A stretch of DNA of 64,000 nt, taken from positions 25,177,501 through 25,241,500 of the forward strand of contig NC_084899.1 of assembly GCF_958979055.1 (NCBI RefSeq). Direction: 5' to 3'. The stretch comes from Alnus glutinosa (taxonomy: Eukaryota; Streptophyta; Magnoliopsida; Fagales; Betulaceae). Made by a program: the position numbers and the translations under genes. Of the stretch, positions 1 to 11,891 are shown piece by piece (within the stretch, counting starts at the first letter, position 1; the number at the start of each line of letters is the position of its first letter). The notes under the pieces are model-generated. The model saw only the letters and a list, made by a program, of their open reading frames with translations. It was not told the origin of the DNA and searched no databases.

Positions 1-299
1 CATTATTATCTAGATAATCAGTTGTTATTTTGGTTAGACCGTATGCTAAAATTGAAGCAAATGGAGCAACATTCGACTTAGTAATTTAGAGAAACATTTT
101 GGTGAGTTGCTATAGTGTTCACCAAATGTAAAAACTAAGTGTTTTTTTTTTAAATAAATAAATAAAAAACTAATATTATTTCTCCTATCAATAAAGAATA
201 ACTAAATCCTTGATAAATAGTATCTAAATGGAATATTAAAAAGTGAAAGCTAAAATAGAGAGTCGGATATAAGTGCTTTGAAAAAGTTGGCAATTAAAA
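1..299. repeat. Left copy of a diverged direct repeat (about 0.3 kb)
   Basis: This AT-rich stretch matches 936-1245 in the same orientation with many substitutions and small indels. Shared landmarks are GTTATTTTGG, ATGCTAAAAT and GAGAGTCGGATATAA versus GAGAATCGAATATAA. The LINE at 316-849 lies between the two copies. The family is not recognised and no open frame is present. Confidence 0.6.
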
Positions 300-315
300 T
301 AGAAAACATGATTTT

Positions 316-849
316 TTTTTTTTGATGAATAAAAGATTTTATAAGGCTCAACTCAGCAACCAATACACTCCAGTGAAAACTGGAAACAACTCCTGCATAG
401 GGACAACAAACCCCTAGTTAGGAAACCAAGAGAGAGAAAAAAAACAACAACGACAACCCTACTGCTTCCAAGAACACAGTAAGCAACAGCATAATACAAA
501 GACCACCAGAACCTGCTATTAGTAGACACAATCAACTAAAGCAATCATCCAAAAAATAAACACCCATCTACAAGATCAAAACAAAGAAATCAAACCCCCA
601 TCAATCCTCAAAGACACATAGGACTCACAACATCCCATCACTCCAGAAAATGCAGATTCCATTTAGCAACAAGGTTCATATACTTCCTGAAATGGCTGAT
701 CTTCCCTTTTGCTACAATCTTCGCTCGAGCTTCCCACCTAACACGAGTCAAAATTGTTTCCTTCGTGCGTGGAGTGTTATTGTGCAAAAGGTCGTTCCTC
801 TGCTTCCATATATGGTGCATGGCCGTTCTTAGTTGGTGGAGCGATTTGT
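316..849 (-). mobile_element. 5'-truncated L1-type LINE, 3' end only
   Basis: On the minus strand the last part of an L1 ORF2 can be read (HIWKQRNDLLHNN, KIVAKGKISHFRK), followed by a 3' UTR and a short A tail that appears as T's near 316-322. It is flanked by a 17-bp target-site duplication, ATAGAAAACATGATTTT, at 299-315 and 850-866. The same 3' end occurs in the LINE at 46400-47809, so the two are copies of one family. Only the extreme C-terminus of the reverse-transcriptase polyprotein is kept, so the copy cannot move on its own. Confidence 0.88.
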
Positions 850-935
850 ATAGAAAACATGATTTTCTTTTTAGCTAAAATAAATAGCAAATTTACTAGC
901 CGGCTGGATGTAAATGCATATATACAATTTGTGAG

Positions 936-1245
936 CATTCTCATCGGGCTAGCCAAATGTTATTTTGGCTAGTCGATATGCTAAAATATGAACGAAATGA
1001 ATTGCATCTAGCTCAGTAATTTACATAAATATTTGGTGAGCTACTACGGTACTAGTGCTCAACAAAGTTTGTGAGCATTGTTTGGTCAACAAATGAAAAA
1101 ACAAACATTTTTTTTTAATCTCTATTATTGTCTCTCCACATAATAAATAACAATGAAATAATAACGAAATCATTGATCAAAAATATTTAAATGAAAGTAA
1201 AAAATTATAATAGAGAATCGAATATAAATAGTTTGAAAGCAGGGG
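936..1245. repeat. Right copy of the diverged direct repeat
   Basis: This is the second member of the pair described at 1-299, in direct orientation and downstream of the LINE. Similarity starts near GTTATTTTGG at 959 and runs to about 1240. It may be an older duplication or two members of a dispersed repeat. Confidence 0.55.
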
Positions 1246-1997
1246 GTGACAAATATTATTATTATTTTTTGAATTTCTGAATATTTCATTTCATTAATTG
1301 ATCAAAGATCACGAGTATAAAATTATTACATTACAAAGCATAAAGTTCAACAAAATTATAGCCACATGCTATGAGATTACATAGTCATAGATACAAACAA
1401 AATTATTAAAATAAAATATTATTTATGACTTTCATCTTCCGCTAACCCATGTACAGAAAAAAGTTAAATAGCAAATATGCTCCGAGAATACTAGATCTAA
1501 GACAATGGTAACCAAATATCCTAAAAATTTATTTAAACCGACTATGACAGTCGACAGATAACCTCTCACACCAAACTATCAAGGCCGTAAGAGATAACTC
1601 CTCACACTCGACTAACATTCATCACATAAATCGCCCATGAGGGCATATAGAAAGAGAATAAAATTATTATTCAAGTCAAAAATACAACCAGCAAACAGCA
1701 ACAGCGGCCAAGGAAGAGATGAATGGCAAATCACGGAAATAGATGGACGAATCCATAGTGGATAAGCAAAAATTGATGATTTGGTCGGAGAACACCTACA
1801 AACAAAAGAAAAAACCACAATGGGAGAGTGTGGGTAAGAGCGGGGAATAGAAAGGAAAGGGAGAGACAGATCTGCTCCTTCCTCCTTTAAGATATGTTTT
1901 CTCTAGGGTGAAGTCTATGGTCGGCTGCCAAATATAATATTTAAAGGTTGAATATAATCAAAATTAATATATTGGGTTTAATCCTTCACATAGGCTT

Positions 1998-2350
1998 ACG
2001 ATTTAACATGAAATCAAACGGACCCTTCAGTTTTAAAAAAGTATCATATATGGTACTTCTAGACAAATGATAAACACAATTGGTACTTTTGTCCAATAAT
2101 TTAACTGCGCAACACATCAAACCATTCAATGACTGTCATGTGTCCTATATGCTTCATAAGTATTATTTAAAAATAAAAGAAGATAAACAATTATATATAT
2201 ATAGAACACTTGTCAAATTGTAATTGGACTTGACGTGACACACTGTTAAATTATTGGACGGAAATACCAAATATGTTTATAAAATGTCCACATGTATTGT
2301 ATGCAATAGTTTAGAACTGAAGAGTCTGTTTGATTTCGCATTAAACCAAA
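1998..2350. mobile_element. MITE-like element with long imperfect inverted repeats
   Basis: The outer arms pair: ATGAAATCAAACGGACCCTTC near 2008 matches the reverse complement of GAAGAGTCTGTTTGATTTCG near 2320. Inner arms also pair: GTCCAATAATTTAAC near 2090 with GTTAAATTATTGGAC near 2246. There is no coding capacity. The structure is that of a non-autonomous inverted-repeat DNA transposon, but I could not define a clean target duplication, so the ends are approximate. Confidence 0.5.
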
Positions 2351-2449
2351 GATACTAAAAAGTAAGTCGACTTTTAATTCTTTTTTTATTTTTTAGTTAT
2401 TTTTTAAGACACCCTTAATTTATTTTATTTTTTAACACAGTGCCTTATT

Positions 2450-3275
2450 CTTCTTCATTTATGAGAAATACTCCCTAAAGGAGTTATACAATCACAGAAA
2501 AATGATACAATAACAAAGCACGAAATACAATCACAACGCCCAAAATTGAGAAACAGAGTCCGAAAGGCCATCGTAGTGAACTAGAGGTACATATTCTCTA
2601 ACCACAAAATAAAGAAAAAACTGACTTAAATCAGCTACCAAAAAGTAGACTGTGAACACAAACAAGAATATACAAACAAAAAGCAAATAGAAAACTCAGC
2701 ATATAGGCTCCAAGAAAGAAACGATGGCTGGAGTTGGCGTGTGTAAAGCATGCGCCTTCTTTGGGAACCCCCTTAGCAATTGACGACCTTTACGAGCTTA
2801 GATCGGCACCTTCCGATACTGGAGAAAACAACTGTAGTCCACACGCACATGAAATATAAGATCTAAACCGCCGGTGCGTGCGTGTTAAACACTGACCAGA
2901 GACGAACCGCATGACCTCATTAAGTGACCATCCTAACCATAAAAGGCTGAGTACCGCACCTTGACAATTCTTGTTGGGGAAAATCCAGCCGAGGATAAAA
3001 GATCTAACTTTGAACATATCTCCACTAGAAATCTACTAACACCCACCGTTCTTCACGAGCCAGCATGTGAAAATCACTGCTTGCAACAAGAAAACTACAG
3101 AAAAAAAAATAAAAATCCAACAACCTTCATCGGTTTAAGCACCGGGAGGATAAAAAACTCCAACAGCCTAAAGGTTTGGAGACAAAAACCACTATTGCCC
3201 TAAAGGCCATGAGGAAACCACTAGCACTAGGAGGAGGAGACGCAAAGCCTCCTCTCGATGAACGAAGCTCTCAGA
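2450..3275 (-). other. Possible retroposon remnant
   Basis: Read on the minus strand, the segment is more GC-rich at its start and ends in a T-rich, UTR-like stretch followed by an A-rich tail near 2420-2450. That is the look of a LINE or other retroposed sequence. No protein domain was recognised and no target duplication was found, so this is a weak call. Confidence 0.2.
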
Positions 3276-4070
3276 TTTTTCTCTCTCTAGACATCCTTAA
3301 TTATTTATATGCATTTAATAGCCGATCAAGGTTGGCATACCGAATATATGTGAAAAATGTGATCTTAAATGACCTCTCTCAACGCCACACTAAATATTAA
3401 CAATTTATAAATCATATAAGTCCATTTTATCTGTTTAAAGAATTGCAAAAAATATTTGAAATTAATATTTAAATCAAAGACTCACGTTTTTTTTTTTTTT
3501 TTTTTTTGGGATCAGAGGGGACTCCACGATGTTGTTTGGCTGAAATTACTACAACAGTCAACAACGACCCTCTTTTGCTCCGGAACTGCGATATTCGCGC
3601 TACCTTGTCTCTTGACCATCTACACTTTGCATATGGAAAGGTCATCATGTTTTTCTCTGATCATCTGAGATGGAATGAGACACATTACACTCGATCGGGA
3701 CCGTCCATCCAGCAAATAAAATTAAAATGGATTCCTTGTCTTTCACAAACAATTCCGAGTTTTCATTACCACATTTATTACATTTCCAACACCCACCAAT
3801 AATTTCGGAATCGATCAAAATCCAAATTAAATGGTAAAAACACTAAAGGGAATTTAGGAGGCAAATTTTTAGGTAATAATTTTCAGAATCCATCAAAATC
3901 CAAATTGATAGGCAACAAATTAAATGGTAATATTTTCTTAAATCGGAAACAAATCAATCCCACGTGTTTCACCGCGCCAGGGACATTTTGGTCAGAATGG
4001 ATAACATGGCAGGCTCCTCCCCTTCTTTTTCTCCTCCTCCTTTTTTTTTTTTTAGGATTTCAAACATAGG

Positions 4071-4078
4071 GCGCGAAA
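4071..4078 (-). promoter_or_regulatory. E2F-type site upstream of the F-box gene
   Basis: The plus strand reads GCGCGAAA, whose complement TTTCGCGC fits the plant E2F consensus TTTSSCGC. It lies 133 bp upstream of the ATG at 4211, followed by a CT-repeat leader. FBL17 is known in Arabidopsis as a cell-cycle gene controlled by the RBR-E2F pathway, so the position is what that identity predicts. Binding is inferred. Confidence 0.55.
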
Positions 4079-4210
4079 ATACCCTCAATCTCCCGCGCCT
4101 TTCCGACCCCTCCCTCCATCTCTTTCACCCTCTCTCTCTCTCTCTCTCTCACCATTTATTTCTTGGCCACCTCAGTCTCTCATCCACTCTCTCTCGCTCG
4201 CTCTCACACA

Positions 4211-7200
4211 ATGCAACACCGTCGCCACCAGAGCCAATCACATGTGTTCCCCCGGAGACTCACCACTCCCGGTGGTGCTGGCGCGATTATCGTTTCGGAA
4301 CCTAAGCGCGGCAAGAAGCGCGGGAGTTACACCTGCGGTCGATGTGGCCTCCCCAAGAAGGGACACTCCTGCTACGTCAGCATTACCACCGACACCAACA
4401 GTCCCATCACCAGCACGCCCACTCACGCACCCGATTCGTCCGTCGCCGTCTCCGCCACGCGCCCTCCGCCGACGCGCCACTTCCGCCGGGCACTCTCCTT
4501 CGATGAAGATGTTGGCGATGTCAACGGCGGCTTCCCGGAGGATGAGGACGACTTGGACCTCGGCGATCCGGTGGCGGATCCGGAGTCCGGCCGGTTTCCG
4601 GCGGGGTGTTTGTGGGAGATACTGAGGAGGTTGCCGCCGGCGGGGCTTTTGGCGGCGGCAAGCGTGTGCAAAGGGTGGAGGGAGACGGCGAAGAGGCTGT
4701 GGAGGGCGGCGGAGGAGCTCAGGCTTAGGGTTCCGGCCAGAGCTCAGGTCGGGCTTGTTGGATCGGTGTTGCAGAAATGCCCGGGGATCGTTAGGCTCTC
4801 CCTTAGAATGGAAAGGTTAGGGTTCTCCGACACGGGACACTATCAGATCTAAGGTTTCGTCGGACGGATCGGGTTATTCTAATGGACATTAAGCTTAAAC
4901 AACGTGAAAAGTTTCTTAAACTAACTGAACAATTGTTTTTGAGAAGAAACGATGACTTAAAAATGAAATGTCGTTTGATCTGTAAAGATCGGTGTGAGAG
5001 ACGACGTCGTAGTGTTGATCTCTAAAGATCAATGCGATGAATGACGTTTTACTGCTTGATCCATAAGCATTTTGAGGTGCTTCTGATTGTGATTTCGAAG
5101 TGATCAATGCGGTTTTCGCTTTCAAAAAGTACCAAGTGTTTTTAAAGAAAACAATACTGGATCAAAACCAATTTTGATTTTGATGTTGTTGTTATTTTTT
5201 TTTTTTAAAAAAATATTATCATTATTAATTTTTCTATGATTTTGTTGTTGAGACGACGTCGCAGTGTTGATCTCTAAAGATCAGTGCGATGAATGACGTT
5301 TTACTGCTTGATCGATAAGCATTTTGAGTGCTTCTGATTGTGATTTCGAAGTGATCAATGCGGTTTTCGCTTTCAAAGAGTACAAGTGTTTTGAAAGAAA
5401 ACAAAACTGGATCAAAACGGATTTTTATTTTTTGTTGTTGTTGTTGTTGTTGTTTTTTTTTTTTTTTTTAATCCAAATATTATCATTATTAATTTTTCTA
5501 TGGTGTTGCAGTGATGTGGATGCAACAATGCTAGCTTGCATTGCATTCTCATGTCCTAATCTGGAATCTATGGAGATCTTGAAATCTGACACTGCGATCA
5601 ATCGGATCACTGGGTATAATTCCCATTCTTCTTTGAGGTGATAAAACTTCGTTTAAATTGATTGATTAATTGGGTCTATGATTTTGCAAATGCAGTGATG
5701 AATTGGGTCGTTTTGTCGTGGATAAACGATGTCTCAAAAGCCTTAAAATGGAAGGGTGTTCTAATCTTGGGGGTTTTGTTCTTTGTTCGTCCAGTCTTTC
5801 TACACTTTGGCTTTCGGATCTATACTCGCTCTCTAAGACGGTGATTGCTTTTTTCTTTTTTTACTATTATTTACTTAAGCTGTGAGATTTCTCTACATTT
5901 GAGTTAATTTTGTTGTACCTGTTCACACCTATTAGGTTTTCAACTGCCCAAATCTGAATGAGATTTCCCTAGAATTTTCTTGCCAAGAAAATGATAGTAC
6001 CGATCTCGCTACCATGGTTGATGGTTTGGGAAGGAACTGCCCGAGGCTGCAAAACATACACATTGCATCTGTTCGGCTTTCTCACTCTGTTGTGCTTGCT
6101 CTTACGGCTGCACAGCTAAGGTCTGTCAAGTGACCATGGTTTATGCCATCTTTAATGTACTATTTAGCTTTCTTTACTTCAATTATGTTTTCTGTCAATT
6201 TCCACATTCCTCACAATATCACAATTTCTTCTGACCACTGGAGAATAATAAGAAGTTCAATGAAGATTGTTTCATTTCAAAAAATTTCAGGTGGTTGCGA
6301 ATGCTTTCACTTGTTCTCGGATCTGAAATCACTGATGCATCTGTTGCTGCCATTGCTTCAAGCAATCCAAACTTAGAATTGCTTGACTTGAGTGGGTATG
6401 TTTTTCCTTCCAAGTCCAGCTGCATTGATCTCCCTTTTTATTTTTTTATTTTTATTTTTAATTTTATTTTGAACTAATCAAAATATCATAAAAAGTTGAA
6501 TATAAATTATTCAATTGGTATTATTCAACTACTTACACCATAGTTAATTTGTAACACTCCGGTCTTATATTAAGAAGATGAGTACCATGTAGAGTGTGTG
6601 GTTTATAAAGATTTTAATAAGTTCTAAGTCTCACATTACTTATTTACCAGGTAAAACTGGCTTTATAAGTGATTCAAAGGAAATTTCAAATTGACTAGCT
6701 TTTTTAGGGTGATAGCGTAAATGTGGCTAGTCATTTTCTTTGAGTTGTTATAAATGGTAACAGACCCACTTAGTAACCCCATGTGATATTAGAGCACCGT
6801 ATGATGTAGTCCTGGCGGAAACAATTAAGGGAAGGAGATGGTATCACTTCGGTCTCACATTGGGAACATGAGTAATTTACATAAAGTGGGGGATTTATAA
6901 AAACATTTATGGGTGTGAAGTCTTATATTACTTATTAAGTGAAATTGAGTTTTATAAGTGATTATAGAGAAGATTTAAATCGTATAGTCCTTTTAGAGTG
7001 ATATCATATATGTGACTAGTGCTTTCCCTGAGTCGTTACATAATTGATTGTGTTAGCATATAACATGCTTGTCCAATATTAGCAAGCACTGCGAAATTTG
7101 TCTGAATTGATACTGGAGAAAGGCTTGCACTGTAAGCACTTCATGCGGAAGCGAAAAAAAAAGAGAAAAAGAATAACAATAAAAATGAGTCTCGTTATAT

Positions 7201-9291
7201 CCTTACACCAGGTTTTGAAGGTAACAATTTTGTTTTAGGATAAAGAGGAATAACATTTTATTAGAGGAATCTTTGAACTTTCAAGTCATATAACTTGCAT
7301 CATAGTTTGTCTACCGAGTTCTGTTTCAAGTTGGCTTCAAATATTCAGTTGTAGGCTTTTGAGTGAAAGTGAAAAATGGAAAAATAATGTGTACTTTACG
7401 ATGATAGCTTCCTCACTTCTCATATTAGAGATTTGAATTTTGACGCATACTTCCTAATTTCAGATCAAGCATCAGTGATAGTGGCATTGGAATGATCTGC
7501 AATGTGTTTCCTGAAACACTTTCAAGACTCCTTCTTGCTCTTTGTCCTAACATTACTTCAAGTAATTACCTATTCGAGGCTCTACATCTAATTCATTGTT
7601 GGATCTATATATGTCCTAGTTATTTGTTTTCACATTGTCTTCTGTTCATTAATCTGTCGTTTATAATTTTCAGGTGGCATTCAGTTTGCCACAGCTCAAT
7701 TGCCTCTTCTTGAACTCATGGATTGTGGCATGACCATTTGTGATCCCAATTCCCAGAATCCAATCCCTGATGAAAGCAGTGATTCAGAATTAAAGCACTT
7801 TTCGAACACCAAACTACACCTTATTCACCAGAAGCTGATTATCAAGCATAACCGGCTGAAAAAACTCAGTTTGTGGGGTTGTTCTGGCTTAGATGTGAGA
7901 CTCTAATTTTAAAAGTAAATTGCGTTCTTGTATCAGTATGGTCTTATCTCGGGTTCTTAGTTTGTGAATCTGAATGCAGGCTCTATATTTAAACTGCCCT
8001 GCACTGAATGATCTGAATCTAAACTCCTGTAAGAATTTGCATCCAGGTATGTTATTTGATGCGTCATTCTTAGATAATGATCTCTTTGGTCATTGTTGCG
8101 ATTTATAAGTTATTAAATAACATGAAATTCATTATTATGTTTACATTCCCAGAGAGATTGTTGCTTCAGTGCCCCACTTTAGAGAGTGTGCATGCTTCAG
8201 GTTGCCAAGAGTTGTTGATTGGAACCATTGAACATCAGGTAAGTTAGAACCTGAGTACAGCTTGTGTACAAGCTCTGTTTTGTATTTCAGAAAACTGAAT
8301 CTGGGAAATAGATCTAGAGAGCTCTCATAGCTAACTTGACTGCAGCATTATTGTACTTTATTATTGTCAAATTCTCTGATCGTCCAACATGAGGGATTGC
8401 ATTTTTGGTTCCTAGCGAAGTTGGTAAACCACTATAGTAGAAATAGGCTGATAGCAAGCATTTTCTCTTGCATATAATTGAAGTACAAAACATGCAAAAT
8501 TGCAGTTTCATGTTGACAATAAGTTCTGTAATTCTGCAGAATGAATGCCGGTTCTTTTTAGGGAGATAAGCTCATTTTCGTGCAGCATTCATCTTATATT
8601 ATAAAATTCTTAATCTCTGATTCTCAAGGGCAGAGTTCTATCACACTCATGATGCAGGAAACAATTCATTTTTGCATTGACAATCTTCTTTAATGTTTTA
8701 TGTTCTATTTGAGACATAATTATCACAAGTTAGACTTTGAGGTAGATTGGAAGTAAAACTTAAGATTCTTGTCTTAAATTATGATCTTAATTAATCTTCT
8801 AAATCCTGTTGTAGAGTTAAACTATAGCTTAAATTTTTACCTGCAATTATTTGCAGGTCAGCGATGATTTTTCTGCTATGGAAAATTTATTACCCTGTAA
8901 ACGTTTAGCTGATGGCTCCAAAAGAGTTCGTGTTCCTCATTTTCTCAGTGCACAGGTAAAGCTGAAAAAACGTGTTTAACTGCAACCAATGTTTGGATAG
9001 GGGGAACTGACATGAGATTGGTTTTAGGAATTAAAAAGAATAAAGATAGTCTTTATTTATTTATTGTTCACCTTACTGCTTGAATAAAGTGACTCATTTC
9101 CTTGAAATACTAAGTTGCTGTTAGAAGATTATTTAGATGATAAATTAAAATACCTCTTTTAATTATGTAAAGACTGCTTTGGTGGATTTTGGTATCTTAC
9201 CGATGATCATGTTTTCTTTTTACAGTCATATGATGATGATAAGAAGCAAAGGAGGGTCGAGAGACGGCAGTGTAATGTTCTTGTGAACTGA
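4211..9291 (+). CDS. FBL17: F-box/LRR-repeat protein 17-like (FBL17), 11 exons
   Basis: Predicted substrate receptor of an SCF ubiquitin ligase. In Arabidopsis, FBL17 targets KRP-type CDK inhibitors for degradation and drives germ-cell and S-phase progression. Exons: 4211-4815, 5512-5613, 5696-5840, 5936-6120, 6291-6395, 7464-7561, 7674-7894, 7980-8046, 8153-8238, 8857-8955, 9226-9291. All junctions are GT-AG, and the phases join into 592 residues, close to the Arabidopsis length (about 593). Residues about 32-53 hold a basic segment and the Cys/His motif CGRCGLPKKGHSC. The F-box is near 125-170 (AGCLWEILRRLPPAGLLAAA), followed by irregular leucine-rich repeats with CPNL-type motifs. The tail is basic and hydrophilic. 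The ATG is the first in its frame, after a CT-rich leader. Exon 1 is markedly GC-rich relative to the rest. Assignment to FBL17 rather than another plant FBL rests on length, the N-terminal motif and the E2F site. Confidence 0.85.
4998..5511 (+). repeat. Tandem duplication (period 252 bp) in FBL17 intron 1
   Basis: Copy 1 (4998-5249) and copy 2 (5250-5511) share GAGACGACGTCG, TGTTGATCTCTAAAGATCA, GCTTCTGATTGTGATTTCG and the end ATTATCATTATTAATTTTTC. Copy 2 runs into the true splice acceptor at 5510-5511. The copies are highly similar apart from a T-run difference, so the duplication is fairly recent. Confidence 0.85.
6551..7040 (+). repeat. Two direct copies of a 0.2-kb repeat in FBL17 intron 5
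   Basis: Copy A (about 6551-6752) and copy B (about 6841-7040) align along their length, from CACTCCGGTCT/CACTTCGGTCT to GAGTTGTTA/GAGTCGTTA, with shared GGCTTTATAAGTGATT-like middles. They look like members of a dispersed plant repeat (perhaps a short LTR-type or SINE-like sequence) inserted in the 1.07-kb intron. The family is not firmly known. Confidence 0.55.
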
Positions 9292-10801
9292 TCACACATG
9301 TTCTCTGGACTTCTATACATGATTCAATCTCGTCTGTTGTTATGTTAGTTTCCCATGTATTCAAACAGTCTGTAATTTTGTTCAAAATTACGCAAGGGAT
9401 TGGTGCCTTGTAGAATAATTGCCTTCCCCTTAAAAAAAAAAAAAAAAAAATAGAAAAACCCAATTGTTTTTGTTTCGAACTTGAAGTCATTATGCAAGGG
9501 ATTTATCAGTTCCTCATCTATGAAATAAAGTTATATCTTTAACTTACCAGTGCCAATGTTTAGAATTTTTATTAACCCATGACTTGGAGTTTGTGGAAGT
9601 AATACATTAAATTTGAAGAGAATTTTTCTGTGGTCGCGAAATGATTGATGCCGGTTCTCTTTTGATCCTTTTGCTGCATAACTATTTAGAAAGTCCCATG
9701 CAGTGGAAACTGGCTCAGAGAAAATTACACCCTTTTTTGTGGATTTGAACAGAATTTCGCATGTGAAAACCTAACATAAAACGTTTATGCTTTTAGGCGT
9801 AGCAGTAAGGGTTTTAATATTGTATTTTGTTTTTGTCATTACAGTTGGTTGTGTGCAGATAAGTTCGGTCAAGGACACCTGTAAAGGCAGGGAATAGGTA
9901 AGAGTGATTCATTGAGGAGCCGACCAGGAACACTTAATACCAAAGTCGGTGAAGAATTAGAGAAATATAAGGCTGTAAAGATGGTAAAGGCTTGGGTTAT
10001 TTATTTGCTACAGTGGGATCCTATTTATAGGGAATGACTTGGGTCATCGGCAGCTTTCGGTTGGGGTAGTAATTTGGGCCACGTGACACCACCCAGTTGG
10101 TATATATTGCTTGCACCTGGGTGTCTGGCATCTTGTTGGTACAGACTGAGACGCCTGAACGACCAACATCATTAATATAGACTGTTTAAGCTTGGGCTCT
10201 CGACATCATCTCAGTATGAAAAAGAAAATTTTCTAGTTAAAAAAGCACGTATATAATAAATGTCATTAAACTGGTTTTAAAAAATATTAAAAAAATTTAT
10301 TTCTCGTTATTTAATATCTACGTGCTTTTTTAAATATTAAAACCACTTTCTCATACATTTTGGCGTCTAATGTTGACGAAGGTGTTTCTTTTGTTTTTTT
10401 ATTTTTTATTTTTATTTTTGGTGCGTTGAAAGACGGTAGTTTGGCGTATCTAGGTAGCGCATTTGACAGTAATGAGCGGTAGTTTTGGGGCCAAAATTAT
10501 ATTTTCTCCCACCCCAATAAAAAAAGAAAAACCACAAAACCAATCGATCTGTTGTGTGAAATTTAGAGAAATGCAACACTTATGAGAACTTAAAATAGCA
10601 AACCCACAGTGACAAATGTTCAACAGAATCAGAAGGGTCGCATGCCTATTGATTTCTTTTTTTTATGCACGAAGGGTCGCATGCGGCATGCCTATTGATT
10701 TCTTTAAAATTTAGTACAAATGCAAAAGAAGGTATGACGAGATTGTGGGCTCTAATTGTTTTTGAAGGCCTTGTTTTCGCCGTGACTTGATTTTTGAAAT
10801 T

Positions 10802-10957
10802 GAGCAGTAATCTTTACACAACAGTTATATATAACATGTGCACAACCGTAGACACATAGAATGTGACTCATGTGATAAGACTCACTTCATGAGTCTCACC
10901 CATGTGTCTACACTCCTGCACAACATGTGCACAACTGTTGTGCAGGAGTCATTTTTC
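10802..10957. mobile_element. Mutator-like MITE with 9-bp target duplication
   Basis: The element is 156 bp and flanked by TTTGAAATT at 10793-10801 and 10958-10966. Its ends pair imperfectly and share CACAACAGTT. Internal arms pair well (GTAGACACAT with ATGTGTCTAC). A 9-bp duplication is the hallmark of Mutator-type insertion. It has no coding capacity. Confidence 0.7.
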
Positions 10958-11606
10958 TTTGAAATTTATTTATTTGTCTCTCCACTATTACATTTGTAAG
11001 TAAAAGAGACCGACAATTAGAAATTATTTTCCTTCATCTTTCATACATATCTTCCGTACCTCATTCTACTTGTAGGATGAGAAGTTGGAGAGGTAGATGA
11101 AAGATGTAGTCGAATAATTTATCGACGGACAATAAAATATATAGAAGTTGCAAGTAGGTGTTTCTTTTTCATTTTTCTTTTTCTCCCAAATTTTGTGTTT
11201 CTCTAAGTTTGACGTGTCGGATTGGTTGGTTTTTGTTGGTTTTTTGCGTGTATTTCTGTTAATGTTATTGAATGCCTTAGCAGTTATTGACGCGTCATTG
11301 CATCTGGGTACTGATATGGATACTGAGGTGTCAAATGAGACACATGTCGCAGATGACAAACCGTTAACTTTAATGGTAATGTGAAAGAGTTATCAATTTT
11401 ATATTTGAGCAAAACCTAAAGATTATAGTGTTAGAAAACTTAAAATTAGAAACCCAAAATCTAAATTCAAATAAAATGAAGCCCCAAGTACTGAATATGA
11501 ATTTTTTTTTACTTCGATAGTATAATGTTGAATAATATTTTAAGGGTTTGCTAGTTGAGACCATTGAACCTCTGTGGTAGAGTCCGAGAGAAATGGCGTT
11601 GAAGCG

Positions 11607-11891
11607 TCAACATAGCCAAACAGACTTTAGCCTTGAAAATAAGGGAATTGAGCAATCTGTGCCTTCCATAAAAGATAGTTTGAAATTGATGTGATGAGTA
11701 AAGTAAGGTTGAGGAGAGGTGTGGTGGCGGAGGTAGTTGAAGAAGGAGACGTTTGACTGGAAGAGGGATGTTACTGCCATTGGATCAAAACGACGTCGTC
11801 GGTTTTGGGCTTTGATACCATATAAATATATAATAAAGTCAATTGTATTCGATGCAATACTTTCTACTGAATACGCGTGGGAATGTGGCAT
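11607..11891 (-). other. Orphan open stretch, possible stray first exon
   Basis: A minus-strand frame contains an internal ATG at about 11780 beginning MAVTSLFQSNVSFFNYL, rich in Ser, Phe and basic residues like an organelle transit peptide. It lies just after the plant 5'-leader-like AACGACGTCGT. No downstream exon, domain or homologue was recognised. It may be a decayed first exon or chance. Confidence 0.18.

Larger units (their letters stand above)
1246..4070. other. Intergenic DNA upstream of FBL17
   Basis: No gene could be supported here. The stretch holds an inverted-repeat element (1998-2350), a segment around 2450-3275 that resembles a minus-strand retroposon with an A-rich end, and T-runs near 3487-3507. 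The last part (from 3961) becomes more GC-rich. It carries a G-box CACGTG at 3961-3966 and the pyrimidine-rich approach to the FBL17 gene. Open frames here are short and lack codon-like conservation. Confidence 0.5.

Noticed and set aside
4238-4671. Alternative and antisense frames over FBL17 exon 1
   Set aside because: Shadows of a GC-rich exon; the FBL17 frame has the F-box and correct splice phases.
9855-10215. Possible solo LTR
   Set aside because: LTR-like composition only; no second copy, target duplication or primer-binding site was found, so it is mentioned only in the spacer entry.
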